Below, in pieces: positions 33,701 through 48,700 of a DNA stretch of 64,000 nt. The notes beneath the pieces were generated by a model. The model worked only from the letters and a program-made list of their open reading frames with translations. It was not told where the DNA came from and did no database searches. Made by a program: the position numbers and the translations under genes. How positions within the stretch are numbered: the stretch's first letter is position 1; the number at the start of each line of letters is the position of its first letter. Origin of the DNA: Patagioenas fasciata (Eukaryota; Chordata; Aves; Columbiformes; Columbidae); NCBI RefSeq assembly GCF_037038585.1, contig NC_092520.1, positions 122,420,001 through 122,484,000 on the forward strand, read 5' to 3'.

Positions 33701-36700
33701 TGGTCATCTGTGTCTGTTAGTTTTCTTTTCCTGTGGAGAAATGGAATGTGAGAAATAGCTGCGCTGCTGTCACTAGTCTGCTTTCAAATTAAATCGGCTA
33801 TTTAATGAATTTGCTGGAGAAGCCTAACGTGCATCTTGTTTGTACCTGCATGCTGATAATTCATAGCACAATGGTGTGTCCAGTTCTTATGGTTTCACTT
33901 TGACTGCTTGCCTTTCTAAGTATTTTTGACAGTATTACAATGAACTAGGTGCTAAAGTCTGAGAAGTCTCTCTGCTTCTGAAGATAAAGCACCACTTTCC
34001 AGTTTGATTGAGCTTTTACATGAATACTTGTGTTAGGACAGCTGAAATGCTTTTTTGTCTCAAGATGCACTTTGAGATCATGATAAGCTTGTGCCTGTTG
34101 TCTTGAGACAGCTAGGCAATCCAGCAGATGTTAACTGCCAACTATCAGCATTTGCTTATTGAGTGTTTTATTAGTCCAGCCTCCAAAGTGCTGCTGGATG
34201 AATATGATGACCGAAAGAGTAGGCGGTTCTGTTTTCATTTGGGTGTTTGTAATAACGCATTTACTTAATCTCGCCTGGGTTATTCTGTATTTGAATAGTT
34301 AAGAACCATGACATAGCAGAAAGGAATACTTGCTGGTTTTGATCAAACTGCATTTCTGGATTGGTCACAGATTTTGGTCAGGATAGGTGTGAGTTTTTCC
34401 CCAGTGTTGATTTTCATTCCTTTTAGAGGAAATTAATGATTACTTGGATAAGGATCCACTGATATATGGGAGGATAAGCAATCTTCTTCTTGCAGGAGCA
34501 CCCAGAATAGTTATGGATGCCATTTTATAATACGAGTAGCTAGTTAAATGCCCCTTCTGTTCCCTCCCTTCCCTCCTCTGTTCCTTCCATCTCCCCTAAA
34601 AAAATGACCAGAATTACCATTTTCTTCCATTGGTGGGTGTTTGGTCCTACAAGCGTAAGTGAGTGCATTTGGCAAGCTAACCTGATGGAAGGCTTTTTGT
34701 TGTTGATGATAATGGTTTGGGGGATTTTCTTTGGGAGTGGTTCCTGCCAGAAAAGCTTCCCAAAAAAGCTGTTTGTGTGCTTGGACAAACCCCAGGAGAG
34801 GTGCTGAGGGAGCATTATGGTTAACCTGGTGTGTCACAGTGCTGCAGATGTAGGTAGGAAGGAAGATGTAGGATGGCCATGTTTAGAAAACATGGGGGAT
34901 TATATTTTCTTTCATATAGTGTTAGTGAACCTGCTGTTGAGGAAATGATTAAGGGAATTACTTAATTTGAGTCTGAACTAATCCAATTTGAATTGAGTCT
35001 CTAGGAAAGAGAACTGAAAAAAACCAGAAATTTTGGAAAAAGTAAAATGTTTTAGTTCAGTACTTTGATATACAATATTAAAAGAGTCAGTTAATACCAA
35101 TTCATATCTTAGATTGTAAAGTGTTTTTTGTTTGTTTGGTTTTTGTTTGGTGGTTTTTGTTTTGGTTTTTGTTTGTGTTTTTTTTTTCCTCCAAATCTTG
35201 AAATATAAATGTTTGTAGGTCAAATTTGGTACATCTGAGTCTGATTCAAAACACTAAAGAAGTTTTTTCCACCATGAGTTAGTTCTTCAGATACTGGTGT
35301 CCCTAGAGCTGTATGTAATGCTAGGCAAGGCATCTGGCTGGTGGGGAACACATGGGCAGAGCAGAGCAGCCTGCACGTCTGGGGAGAGGTAGAGCAGCTC
35401 TTAAGTCATAGCTTCTGATGGTGCACAGAGCCTTTTCTGTTATCTTCTCATGTATTAGCTCATCCTCTGAAGGTATGTGGAAGGACAGCCAGGATCTCAT
35501 TGCTTAGTAATGTGAAAGAGTTGCAACGTGATGCTGCTCCTGTCTGTATCAAGCTGGACAATTGGTGGAGAGTTGACCATGGGATACTGGGTTATAGGTA
35601 GCTAAAACTGATGGAAAACCTGAGTTTTATAGTTCCAGAAGCTTTTTTTTTTTAAGGTAAAATAATCTTTGCTTAAATATGGCTAAAATAAGATTATATT
35701 GGAGAGCTGAAATAGTTGTTGAAATGTCTGTTTTTCCACTGATCTCTGAGATGCATCCCTGGCCTTCTAAAATACATGTTGATCTTCTCCTCCAAACTAC
35801 AGCACTTGTCATGCTGCTTGATTCTCCCCACAACACACACTTGAAAAATTAACTTTCTAACTAACTTTTAATTGAGTAGCTTTCCATCATTTGTTTATGG
35901 TATTGTCAGAATGACTGTAGCTGGAACTTTGTACTACAACATGCCACTGTTTCTGCTGTTTGCCAAGATGATCACCCAAAAAGCCTGAGGCAGAATCCTA
36001 ATGGTTTTGATCTAAGTGGTAAAGGCCTACCTACAGAATGATCAGCCCTGGAAAACAGAACTTTACAAATACAGCTAGCAGGCAGTCTTAATGAGGACCA
36101 GCCCTACCAGCCCTGCCCATAGTTAAGCCTAATATATACAGTTAATGTGCTGATTCATCAAGCTTTATTCTCCCTCCCAATTTAATTGGCATCTACCAAC
36201 CATTAGAAGAAAACATCTGCATAAGTATTACGATGTTGGAGATGATCTGTGAATGCAGAATTTTCAGGAGGAACTTCTCCTAAAAGGAGAAGTTATTTTA
36301 TTACCTGCGTAGTCTACTTCATTTTATCTGCAAATTTCAAGTCTTGTTGGTGAGAGGCTTTTAAACTTTCTGGACTGCTATACTGATGAAAATATCTGAT
36401 GGAAGTATTACCTTTTTAGGTCCCTACGTGAGGAACTGGTGTGGCAGAAACTGGATCTGTGCAGAAGTTTCCCTGGAAAAGCCAGCCTTACATATTAGGG
36501 TTTCCCTTTTTAAAGGAGTGCTGTCATTTGTTTAGCCAAAATCAAATTGTTCTCAAAATGCCACCCAACTTTCTTTAGACAGTATATGAAGATCTGGATC
36601 TTTTTAATCAGGAAAAGCCTTCTGCCTCTTCTTTAAAATCTCTGCCCTAGAGAGTGACTTAACTGCCTGGTAAATAAGTTTTACTTCAAACAGAGGAAAC

Positions 36701-39700
36701 CAATCATAATGTTGATATAAATGGTGGTTGTTCTCCTGTGTTGTGTGGAAGTTTTGGTTTGCCTGCTTTTCTGTAAAAGATTTAAAACAAGGGAAAAGTA
36801 TGTGTAATGAAAACATAAAAGATTTTCCTAGAGCCATCTCAGAAGAGGATAAGCCCTTGATCTACACAGTTCTGAGTGGTCATGAAAGGGGAATACAGGA
36901 CTCTAAAGTGAAGAGTTTTTTTTACTTTAGAGCAGATGGATTCATTCAGTCTTTGAAATGGTGGAGAAGTCCTGACACTTTCTGCTTTCTCAGTGCAGCA
37001 AGCTGGGGTTGCTGGTAAATGGGGAGTCATTGCTAAATCACAAAAACACTTAATGGCAGTAACTCCAACCAGTGCCAGACTCTTTCTTGCTATAAAGAAG
37101 AGCAAACTGCCATGTGATATCGTGTCTGAGAGAGTTTTAAGCAACCCCTTTCTCTTTGTACCCCTTTTATTCACCTCTGCTCTACCTCCCACACTGAAAG
37201 AGGCAGTGAGGGAAATCAAGGTAATTCTTTGACAGGGAGAGGAAGTTTTCCTAAGAGGATTTGGTCTGTACTAGGCTTTGTCCTCCTTAATAAGACTGCA
37301 TTAACAATACCTAAAGGATTCTTCTAGGATTCTATTAAAATAGAAATAATCATCTCAAAAGTTTTAGATAATAAATTATCAACAGGATGTTTGTTATTCC
37401 TGCCTCTTCCCCTTTTATTAGGCAAATTAATATGAACTATTTGATTCAATTTTCATTAGTGAAGAGCTTTTAAGATGTTAATCTTTTGACTGGAAAAGCT
37501 GGATTGTTAATGACCTGAATCCTGAGGACTTCTGGGCTTTGAGAGGCACTTTTGTTCATCCCGTTTTTTTCCCTTCATTCTGACACACACAGGACACTTG
37601 GTTTAAAAGACCATTTGTAGGACACCCTTAACTTGCTAGCACTTGCATCCTGTGTTTTTGCAACTTGTTTACTGTGCTTCTAGATCTCTTGGCTATGTAA
37701 TGCTTGCTATGCTGTGTCATGTGTGGTGTTTTGTAATTCATGGGGAATGTACTTTGTCTAGGGAGCAAAGCTTGCTCTAAGAAGTTTGGCGTCACTACAG
37801 CTAGGGTGATTCTTTGACCATAAATGACCCTTTAAGGCGGTTGGTACAGTATGTTGACCTTACTTCTTGCAAATGTTTAACAGAAGACAAGAGATTTTCT
37901 TGCATTTATTCGTCCTGTTAATATTTAATTAATGTGAAGATCAAGTGAAATTATTCTGATCTAGTTAAACTAGCTGACAGTGCACTCTACTGCTCATGTG
38001 TTTTCATTTGTTGTTTCTTAGTTAGCCAATTTTTGTAGAAAATGTCTTTGCTGCTTTTGACTATTCCACAGCCTTGCAAGTGAGGAGACTAATGATATGC
38101 TAGTAGACATGCTTGTGTCTGGAAAAAAACATGAGTTCTTGTCTTATTTGCAAGTAATTGGCAGTGCACAAGTGTGTTTGAAGTTGGAAGATCTCTGCAC
38201 TTTGCATGCCATGTGATCATATTTTTAAGATCCCGTTAAGGTAAATTTACAAGTGTTTGAGATGATGCTCATTCCAATCTGTGTGTTGCAACTGTGTATA
38301 CAGTAAATACTGATGTAGAAACAGAAGATACAAAGTGATATTGGTACTAATTGTTGACATTCAAGACTTAATAATATTTTGTTGATGAGTGTCATTTGTT
38401 TGAGCTACACTATGGATTAATTTGACTGTGACTTGAGTAGCATGACAAATACACACTGGAAAGTTACAGTTAGGCTTAGGTTACACTTTCCAGGTGTGAT
38501 GATACAAGGCTGCTTTCTAACAATTGGCACAAAGGCTTCAACAAAAAAGTCATCCTGAACAGTTAAATGCAATCTATTTAACATACAAATTGAATTAAGA
38601 AGTGATCTGTTTAACATATAATTAACTTGAGAAATTAGTGTAAGGAGAATAAAAAGAGGTTTAAAGATACGAATAAAAATTAATCCAAAGTTGCACTTAC
38701 TGGGATAAATTTAAGAGGACTATCCATCATTTTAACAATCTGCTGTCTGGAAGATACATCTCTAATACTATTCTAACCATATCATAGCTTTTGATAGTTA
38801 AATATCTGGGCATTTGAGGGGATGTCTGCTTTCCTTCAAGCTTCCAATCTTTGTCAGAGGAAAGAAATGAAGCTGAAATAGAGTGGCCATTATCTGTTGT
38901 TCTGTAAGACCTGCCAGCTGATTAGCAGTCCCCTATTTTTTTCCTTTGAATGTGCAGCCTCTTTCATGCTTGAACTTAATGCTTGTGGCTTCATGCTTTG
39001 CATCTTCAGCCTGTTAGAAGCAATTGGCAGATGATCATATCTTTGTTTTATTTCCTGTGCCGAGCTTGGTTTCGGGAAGGGCTGAGCACCAGACGGATGC
39101 CATGTCATTGGAGCAGCTCAGTAAGATTTGCAATCCAAACACTAATCAGCTCTCGTGTACAGTGACTCAAGAAGTGTGGTGCATGTGCAGGAACATGCTC
39201 CTGAGTCAGTTCAGGCTGGGGTTTTGGCCTCTGTTTGCCTAAAGGACAATAAAGTTTGGCTTTTCTGTGCCTTTTGGTTTCTCAGTCTGTAAGATGGAGG
39301 TTATAAATACCTAGGTTCATTAGTTGCTTTGTTCACAGTCAACAGGTTTAAGGAATGGACTTATTAAATCAATATGGGGTGTTATTTATATTTAAGGTGC
39401 CAGGTAGTATCAGAAATGTCTTGCTGACAGGACTTCTTGGGCTTGTTTCCCTGAGAAAAGTGGTTAGTCTAACTTGTGGACATGCATGCCATTTGGATGG
39501 TGGGGAACACAGATGGAAAAAGTTTTTTTAAAACATGGAAAAGACTCTTTGTATATGTTGCTGTGAGAGTTTTGTGGTGTTTGCTCTGTTCAGAAACCGC
39601 CAGTCATGTAGCTGTTACTGTACAATATTATGGGATCTGAATATCTTCAACACATCCTTGTGTTAGGAATGAATTGCGAATGTGGTTAGCAGCTCTAACA

Positions 39701-42700
39701 CTGAGGTGCTAACAGAATGGGGCTGGTCTGCTCTGTGCTTCTCATGTAGGTCTTTGCCTTTTAAATTGTATGGAGTTGAGTAGGCTTAGGTTACACTTTT
39801 TCAAAAAGAAGCTGTGCTGTATCAGCAACCTATCTGGCTCTTGCCATAGCTACAGACTGGCTAGGCCTTTCATGGAGTTAGGGGGTAGAGCAAAGGAGAG
39901 CAGGGATTACTTTGACATCATGATGCAATCAGCTTAGCATGTAGCTTACCATCACAGCTAAGCTATATTAAAAGCTAGCGGCTGAGTGGGTAGCATAACA
40001 CCATGATCTTAAATTAAAGAAAGGCCTGGTGGATGACATGGATCCTCACCTTGCTCTCACCCCTCAGCCCAACAATTATCTAGTGCTGTTGCTTCAGGCT
40101 TTCAGTTTCCTTTTTTCTTCCTGAAGTAAAAATGTTCTGGGTCCAGGTTTGGCCTAGATATTTCTCACAGTTGGTGGCTAATCCTCTGTAAGTGACCACT
40201 GAAAATCTAACTGAACTTTGCTGTGTCTTTCCAGCCTCAGTAGTGATGATGGTCACCTGTTATCATCAGGAGGTAGTCTTCTAGCAACTATGAAACGGGG
40301 AGCTTGTTTTTTAGATGTTCCTTTTCATGTTCTGCTTGGTTATATCTAGTTATACATGTTGACTTCATTGTAAATGAGAAGTTCAATTTCCTGGGCTTTA
40401 AAGCAGAGCCACAGGGCAGGAGTTTGTGATCTTCTTTAGCTATAGAAGCACATCACATGTAGTTCAGTTTCTCAAATAGCAGCTACCCTGTTAAGGAGTG
40501 CAGTTCTTAAAGTATGTGTTGAAAAAGTTGCAATGTTCTTATGGCTTGTTTTCTTTCTAGAACTAAAAATAGAATTTGGTTTGTGATAGTGCAAGGAGAA
40601 ATTGGCTCTTTGTGTCCTTAAATGTGCCTTGTATGTGACAATCTGCAAAGGAAAGGCTTTTCTAACTGTGAAGTTAAGTGATCAGACTTAGGAAAACAAG
40701 CTGTTTCTTGGCTCAGATTTGCTTAGACAACTTGGAGTTGACAACAAAATATTTGCCAGATAAAATTGTGGTTCCTTTGTAAGTCAGATTTATAATATCA
40801 GTGACACTGTTTGATGGAGCATAATAGTGTGAATGACTTCTATAGACAGCTCTCTAGAGACAGCTGCACAGCCTTAGTTAAAATCAAAATTAAATGTTTC
40901 TTCTAGCCTTATTCTAGCATGTTAAACAATTCTCTATGGTGACCTAGAGGAAGAAATGAAAATGCCTAGGATTGAAAACTTTAAAAAAAACCACAAAACA
41001 CCCACACAAAGGAAAACAACCCCCCCAACTTCTTTGTGCAAAGTAACTCATTCAGAGGCAGAAGAAAACCCCCTCATGATTGAAATCTACTTTTCAAATA
41101 TTGTAGAAGCTTGAAAGGCTTGTTCTGCTGTGTGGGGAGGTGTATGAAACTCAAATGTGTCTGAGTTGAAGCTTGCAGTGTGAGCCGGGCTTAACATGAT
41201 TTCTTCTGACATGTCTTTACTAGATGTTTGATTGTGTATTTTGTTTGGGTTTACACCTTTGGGAGTGGGAAAGATATCTAGGTGTAACTTCAAAACTGAC
41301 AGCTGCATTTTCATGTAGTTGACTGTGACATGTACTAAACAGTTTCTTAAGCTGACATTTTTAAAACCAGCTTTATTGTTACTTGTCACTTTTTTCTAGA
41401 AAACTGAATGGAAAGCCATGTAAGAGGTACGCTTTTTTAAAGACTGTGAAGAATTAATGAAGAGTTGATCAGAATTAGTTTTTTAGAATTAGTTGCGAAG
41501 CTTATAAGCTTGACAACTAACTTCATGGTTCCTTTTCAGTACTCTTGAACTAGTTGAAACTAATGGCAAAAGGATAAATTTAAGGTTGTTGTGAACTGAT
41601 GTTTGGTTTGTGCACAGTCTGTTCTTCAATCTAGATTAAGAAAATCCGGACAAGATAATCCACTTGAGGTCATAATCTTGTTTACTGCTCTGACCTTGTA
41701 TCACAGGAAATACACCAGTCTTCAAGTGAGTGTTGATATACAAATAAAAGGTTTGAGTAGAGAGGGCTGTGGATACCTCAAGTGTTGTCTTAACATTAGA
41801 AATGATAAATTAGGATTATTTTTTTAACAGAGTTGCGGACTGAGGTAGAGGAGAAAATTCTGGAAAAGTATTCTCCCAGGAGCAAGGACAGGAACCCTGG
41901 GGTGTGCAGGAAGGGAAAAGGCAGGTGCTGGCAGCTCTGTGCAGGGTCACTGTGCCCTGGGGCAGCTGGCAGAGGAGATGCTTGTGTTGACTGGAGTGAA
42001 GATACTTTCTCTGTACTGTGGCAAAGTGAGGGTGCAGGAAGCGAGTGGGGTTTGACTCAATGGGGAAACCCATCTGCTGTCATGAAGGAAAAAGGAAAGC
42101 GGGGCTGTTAAAGTTCCTGATGTGTTTTTCATGGCTGGAGCTTCACAGGGAAGCTTCATGCCTGGAGCAGTTGCAGTTTCTTGGCTGGAATGCTGTGGTA
42201 GATCAGCTTTTGCCTGTCCTTGCTTTATGCTGCCCTGGTACAGTGTAAACTGAGATATGCTGCCCCGTTACTCTTTGTTCTGTTACTTAGTTAAGCTAGG
42301 GATGATTCATTGACTCTGAAGCTTGTTATTTTGAAGGAGTTTTGTTATTTCTCAGTTTTGCTTCCATTTACTACTGAATTTTCAGTTGGAGGTATTTTTT
42401 TCTAGTAAGCACAAATTTTATACTGGTGATGCAGTTTCTCTGCCAAGATACAGGTTGTGTCACAGGAACTGCTTTGGACATGAATTATTTTGGCAGGGAC
42501 TGGTGGCTTTTATTGGTTGTATTTTTTGGTAAATTTTATATTCACCATACCTGTGGTCACTCAAAGACACTTCAGGTAAAAGACATAAATCATAGAATAA
42601 TTTAAGTTTGGAAGAGACCCTCAGGATCATTGAGTCCAACCATAACTTAACATGTCCCTAGGAACCTCATCAATATATCTTTTAAACACCTCCAGGGATG

Positions 42701-45700
42701 GTGACTCCACCTCTTCCCTGGGCAGCCTGTTCCAATGCCTGACAGCCCTTTCTGTGAAGAATTTTTTCCCAATATCCAATCTAAACCTCCCCTGGTGCAA
42801 CTTGAGGCCATTTCCTCTTGTCCTATCACTTTTTACTTGGGAGAAGAGACCAACAAGCTCCATGCTACAACCTCCTTTCAGGTAGTTGTAGACAGCAATA
42901 AGGTCTCTCCTTAGCCTCCTTTTCTCCAGGCTAAACAGCCCCAGTTCCCTCAGCTGCTCCTCATCGGACTTGTGCTCCAGACCCCTCACCAGCTTCATCA
43001 CCTTTCTCTGTACTCTCTCTAGTACCTCAGTGTCCTTCTTATGAAGAGAGGCCCAAAACTGAATACAGTATTCAAGGTGGGGCCTCACCAGTGCCAGGTA
43101 TAGTGGTACAATCACTTCTCTAGTCCTGCTGGCCACACTATTCCCAATACAAGCCAGGATGCTGTTGGCCTTTTTGGCCACCTGGACACACTGCTGGCTC
43201 ATATTCAGCCGACTGTCAGTCAGCACCCCCAAATCTTTTTCCTCCAGGTGCCTTTCCAGCCACTCTTCCTTGAGCCTGTAGTGCTGCCTGGGGTTTTTGT
43301 GACCCAAGTGCAGGACCTGGCACTTGGCCTTGTTAAAACCTCATACAACTGGCCACAGCCCAATCATCCAGCTGGTCCAGATCCCTCTGTATGGCCTTCC
43401 TACCATCAACGCTTCCACACAATTTGGTGTCATTTGCAAACTTACTAAGGGTGTACCCAATTCCCTCATCCAGATCATTGATAAAGAGATTAAACAGAAC
43501 TGCCCCCAATACTGAGGCCTGGGGAACACCACTTATGACCAGCTGCCAACTGCGTTTGGCTCCATTCTCCACAACTCTTTGGACCCAGCCATCCAACCAG
43601 TTCTTTATCCGTTGCAGAGTACACCCATCCGGGCCATCAGCTGCCAGCTTTTCCAGGAGAATGAGGAGATCATGTTCATGAACTTGTTTGATATGAGCCT
43701 GGTATCTAACCACATAGTAACTGGTGGTGTATTTAATTGTTTCTTCTCTAAGTTCAACTGGTCGTTGCCCACCATTCAAACTACTGATAATTTATTTACC
43801 ATCTTGGGGCTAAAGCAAGATGCACTGGTAAGGCACACGTATGTACGGATCTCTCTGGCCCTCGCATGAATAAAGATATCTGTTCCAAGAACTTTGATGT
43901 ATTATGTCATGATTGGATTTACCAGGTAGAATAAAAAATAAAGCCTCAGATTTCTTCAGTAAAGCTGGAATATCATCTCAGATCAGTGGTGTACTAGGTT
44001 CTGGGAAAGCTTTGGAGGTAGATTGATAGTTTGTAAATGAAAGAAGGTTAGAAGGACATTTCCCATTGGCAGTGATGTTTGTCTTATGGTCATGATTTGC
44101 ACTGAAATTGAGAGCTCACACATGAAAACAGTTCAAACTGAGAACCTCAAGTATAGCTCTGTTGTACAGTTGGGGAAAATTAAGGTGTAAAGGCTAGTCT
44201 GAAAGACACATTTGAGCATAACTCTTGTGTGACCCTGCTGCGCCAGTAGGACTTTTTTCAGTTTACAGGGCACATGGGTATTTGTGTCCTGGGGAAGTCA
44301 GTTTTCTAAAATAATTTTGGATTTTGTTTCCAGGGTCACATGATTCTTTCAGCTACTGGGTTGATGAGAAATCTCCTGTGGGACCAGACCAAGCCACAGC
44401 CATAAAACGTTTGGCCAGAATTTCTTTGGTTAAGAAGATCATGAAGAAATGGTCAGTGACTCAAAATCTGACTTTCAAAGAGCAGTTGGAAGGTGGAATC
44501 CGCTACTTTGATCTTCGTGTATCTTCCAAACCTGGGGAAATAGGACAAGAGATTTACTTCATACATGGCTTGTTTGGCATCAAAGTATGGGATGGACTGA
44601 AGGAGATTAACACCTTTCTTGAGCAGCACCCCAAGGAAGTAGTATTCTTGGATTTCAATCACTTCTACGCCATGGATGACAGCCATCACTTCTTCTTGAT
44701 CAACAGGATCCGCTCAGCATTTGAATCCAAACTTTGTTCTGTTGAATGTGTAGAAGATGTAACGTTACAGTACATGTGGGAGAAGAAACACCAGGTAGGG
44801 AAAGGATGTGTAATGTTTTTCAAACCCAAAAGGTTAAGAGTGGTCCCCACTCAGAGGTATTGGACCAGGGATATTGCTGACAGTCCATTTAAAGCCTGCT
44901 AGGTCTGCATGTTTCCTTCCATTTGTGTACAGCCTGACTGTCCTCAAGCATGTTAAATAATTAAATGGTAGTATCCTCTGGGCCTTGTGTTCCCTACAAG
45001 TGTTTTTCTCTTCTGGAAGAGCATGTTGTGCTGGCTTGTGTTGATGAGGATTTGATAAACTGTTGTCTTTTTGGACGAAATGAAGCATAAAAACTGTAAC
45101 ATGACGAAGGTATGGTACAGAATTTCTTGGCTCCTTTGCAGCCATTCAAATCTGTAGTGGCAAGATGAAATGCCTTTTCTCTGTTGTAGCTGCTCCTATG
45201 CATACACACAAACTGAGAACAGGGTTTCAGCGATGGCACATAATTCTTAAACTGTAAAAATACATGGGGCTTTGAGGAATTCCTCTGAACTGATGCTGCC
45301 AATGCTAGGATCCAAAATGAATCATTTCTAAGTTTGGGCGTTAAAATAAAGAGTGGCATTTTTAAGCTATCCACTTATACAGAACCACCTTACAAGGTGT
45401 AAAATACTGACTTTTGGTTTATATGTTTTAGTGACTTGGGCATCTTATGCAGCAAGTGTGAGTGGAATCCTGTTATGCCCATCAGCCCAGTATGCTTCAG
45501 CCACTTAATAGGAGTGATGCAGAGGATGGCCAGACTGCTAAAATCCTTTACTTCAAGTATGAATGTAATGTTATCTGACAGTGCTTTGAAATGCTCTTAA
45601 GCTGAATTCTTTGAATGACATTTCAGTATACTCTTGGCAACTTTTTCATTTTAAACTGATAACCCCTAATGCCTGAAGCAATTCTGTCCTCACAGCTAGC

Positions 45701-48700
45701 CAAAATGATCTCCATCTCTTGGTGATAGTGCAACAAATTTACTGACACTTGTGACTCAGGAGTAGTTTCTTTTTGCTTGGTCCTCTTTTCACTGTTATGC
45801 TGGCTGCTGCAGTACCATATAAGCACAAACCAATGCAACATCCTGTTTAAATATAAATAACATAGTTGTGAATTTTTGGGGTTTCCTTTCTCTTTTTCTT
45901 CTGTTAGGTTCTCATATTCTACCATTACCCTTTGTTCCGGGAATACGCCTTCCTGTGGCCAGGGAATAAAATGCCAGCACCATGGGCTAATACAACCAAT
46001 GTGCACAAACTGATACAGTTCCTGGAGACCACTCTGGAGGAACGAAGTCGTTATGGGACTTTCCATGTTTCTCAAGCAATTCTCACACCTCGAGTGAAAA
46101 CCATTGCACGGCATCTAATTCGTGGTCTGAAGAATACACTTGTTCATAGGTAAGGATTTGTATTGCTTTTTCAGTTCTTTACTTACCATCTTTCATGTTG
46201 AAAGAGGCACTGGGTAAGCAGGAAACTGAAATGTTTGTGGAGAAGTGAAACTTGATGAAAGCATGTAGTTTTGCTTCATTACTGTTGCTTGTGAGAGATC
46301 TGCAGCCATTAAAAATAAAGCATTATTGGAAACAAAGTAACAGGATATATTATGTATATATATGTGTATATATGTGTAACTAAGTATATTTCCTGATAAT
46401 GGGAGCTCTTTCTGAACGTCATGTGATTTCATAAAACATGGGCTGGACCCGTTTTTACAAACCAACAGTTTATTCCAAATTGGCTAAACTTGAATTCAGG
46501 GAAAACCCATATATGCCACAGAGGAAAATTACCAGTTTGCAGGCTCAGTTTTGCATTTGTCTGTACAAATATGTTTCAGTAATTTCAGTAATGCCTGAAG
46601 ATGTGTGACTTGGAGCAGTATTTTATCTTGTTGGGTTTTTTAACCAACCATTAGATTAACAATTTAACTTTTTTTATGCCACTGACTGTTGTACAGTTAG
46701 TTTACCTATGAGAAGGATCATTAGAAGAGGGTTTCACTTCGAGTAGCATAGTGTGCCAATGACTTTTAATAGTGTTAACTGCATGACCCGAATAGGTTCC
46801 ATGTGACTTTATTTTATGGCATTATCACCTTGTAATCTGTTTGCTAAAACTTGCCAGAACTGTAACAGTGCTGGCAAGTTCTGGTCTGTTGGCTCATTGT
46901 TTAATACTACAGAATCACAGAATGGTTGGGGTTGGAAGGGACCTCTGGAGATCATCTAGTCCAACCATCTGCTAAAGTAGGTTCACCCAGAGCAGCTCAC
47001 ACAGGAATGTCTCCAGGCAGGTTTTGAATGTCTCCAGATAAGGAGACTCTACAACATCTCTGAGCAGCCTGGTCCAGTGCTCTGTCACCCTCCAAGGGAA
47101 GAAGTTTCTCCTCATTCAGATGGAACCTCCTGTGCTTCAGTGTGTGCCTGTTACCCCTCATCCTGTCTTTGGGCACCATTGAAAGGAGTCTGGTCCCATC
47201 CTCTTGATATCCAACCTTGAGATATTTATAAACATTGAGATCTCCTCTCAGCCTTCTCTTCTCCAGGCTGAACAGACCCAGGTCTGTCTCTCCTCATAGC
47301 AAAGGTACTCTAGACCCCTCATTGTCTTTGCAGCCCACTGCTGGACTCCCTTCAGTAATTCCTTGTCCTTCTTAAACTTGGGGGGCCTAGAACTGGATGC
47401 AGTACTCCAGATGTGGCTTCACCAGGGCAGAATATAGGTGGAGGAAAACCTCCCTCAACCTACTGATCACACACTTCCTAATGCACCCCAGGATACCATT
47501 GGTCTTCTTGGCCGCAAGGGCACATGGCTGACTCATGATCATCCTGTTGTTGACCGGAACTCCTAAGTCCTTCTCTGCAGTGCTGCCTTCCAGCAGGTCT
47601 GCCCCTGACCTCTACTGGTGCCTGGGAGTATTGCCTGTTTTGATGTCACTAGTAGTTTATCTTGCTGTAATACTATTAAGTTCTAAATTATACTTGTATA
47701 GGTGATCACAAGTGGTCTACTTTGATTTGCAACTGAGCTCAATATTAAGTAGTGCAATAAACACACATCTTCCGCAGCCAGTTTGTGTTCCCTTTGGGAG
47801 AATCATTTGTCACTTCAGAAGTAATTACTGTATTATTATTTCGAAGCCAAAGTCAATGTAACTTATTTTCTTAAAAATCTTTTCTAAAAGAGCAAGTGTT
47901 GTGCTTTTGCAGTAACAAGTTATGTAAGTAAGGGAATTTCATTTCAAGTATAAATCAGAGTATTCAGTCTCATTCCTGTTTACAGATATTAATCTGAGAA
48001 AAGGTAATTAAATGCAAATGCTGTTTACCACACTTCAGGTCTCTCCTCTGGCTTGTGCTTTGCTCACATCTGCGCAGTCAGCATTAGGCTAGACACTAGA
48101 TGGTGCTCAGGTGCTTTGAGACTGGCAAATGGCCCAAATACAAATGTGTGCTTAGTTGGGGATACCTAACAGAAAGCAGGGATGGAACTTGTCTGTGTAT
48201 TGTGTAGTAAAGGTACTGTTGTCTTGTGATTAAAGGAAAGATTGTACTGAATTTCTATTTTTAAACTAGTAAAGGGAAAACTAGTTACATGAAATGGGCA
48301 AGCAGTTTTGTTTCAAGTGACTGCTGGCACAGATCTGGGCTGTAAGCCACTGGTAGGCTAGAAGCATCTGCCTTTGCTCTGTCCCTTTCCCTCAGCTCCA
48401 TCATTACCACTTGTTTGAAAGTAAACTGTGAAAATTCAAAATAGATGCTGCTGTTTGCTAAAGCACGATTGCTCTTACATGTTTACACATGCTAGCTGAT
48501 TTGGATATGTAAATCTGTCTTTGCAGTTCTGTGTAGATGTCTGCCTTCTCATATGGAAGTTTTGTCCTGAATATTAATATTTAAGTGTTTTTGAGCTCTT
48601 GCTGAAGGAGAAATGTGCAACATTCACACTTAGCTGGCTAAAGTCTGTGTCCCTTGACTGGGACAGTAATTATGTCTTCCCTTGAGTTCTCTTTTCTCTT

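Larger units (their letters stand above)
30714..42590 (+). other. PLCXD2 intron 1, first part
   Basis: Long intron with no exon that I can support. It contains G/T-rich tracts at 32602-32727 (ending in G4-C-G10) and 35121-35187, and an A/C-rich tract at 40983-41029. A diverged 37-base duplication lies at 31083-31120 and 32993-33029, and a 19-base exact repeat at 38471-38489 and 39781-39799. No recognisable gene on either strand. Confidence 0.55.

Noticed and set aside
36272-36294. 10-bp perfect hairpin AACTTCTCCT-AAA-AGGAGAAGTT
   Set aside because: About this many such hairpins are expected by chance in 64 kb. It has no terminator-like or microRNA-like context.
41831-41922. Possible cassette exon in PLCXD2 intron 1 after TTTTTTTAACAG, open in the phase left by exon 1
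   Set aside because: The only good donor (GGCAG|GTGCTGG) leaves phase 2, whereas exon 2 needs phase 1. No family match was seen.
46848-46880. Inverted repeat AACTTGCCAG / CTGGCAAGTT with 13-base loop
   Set aside because: Short, and within chance expectation for a window of this size.
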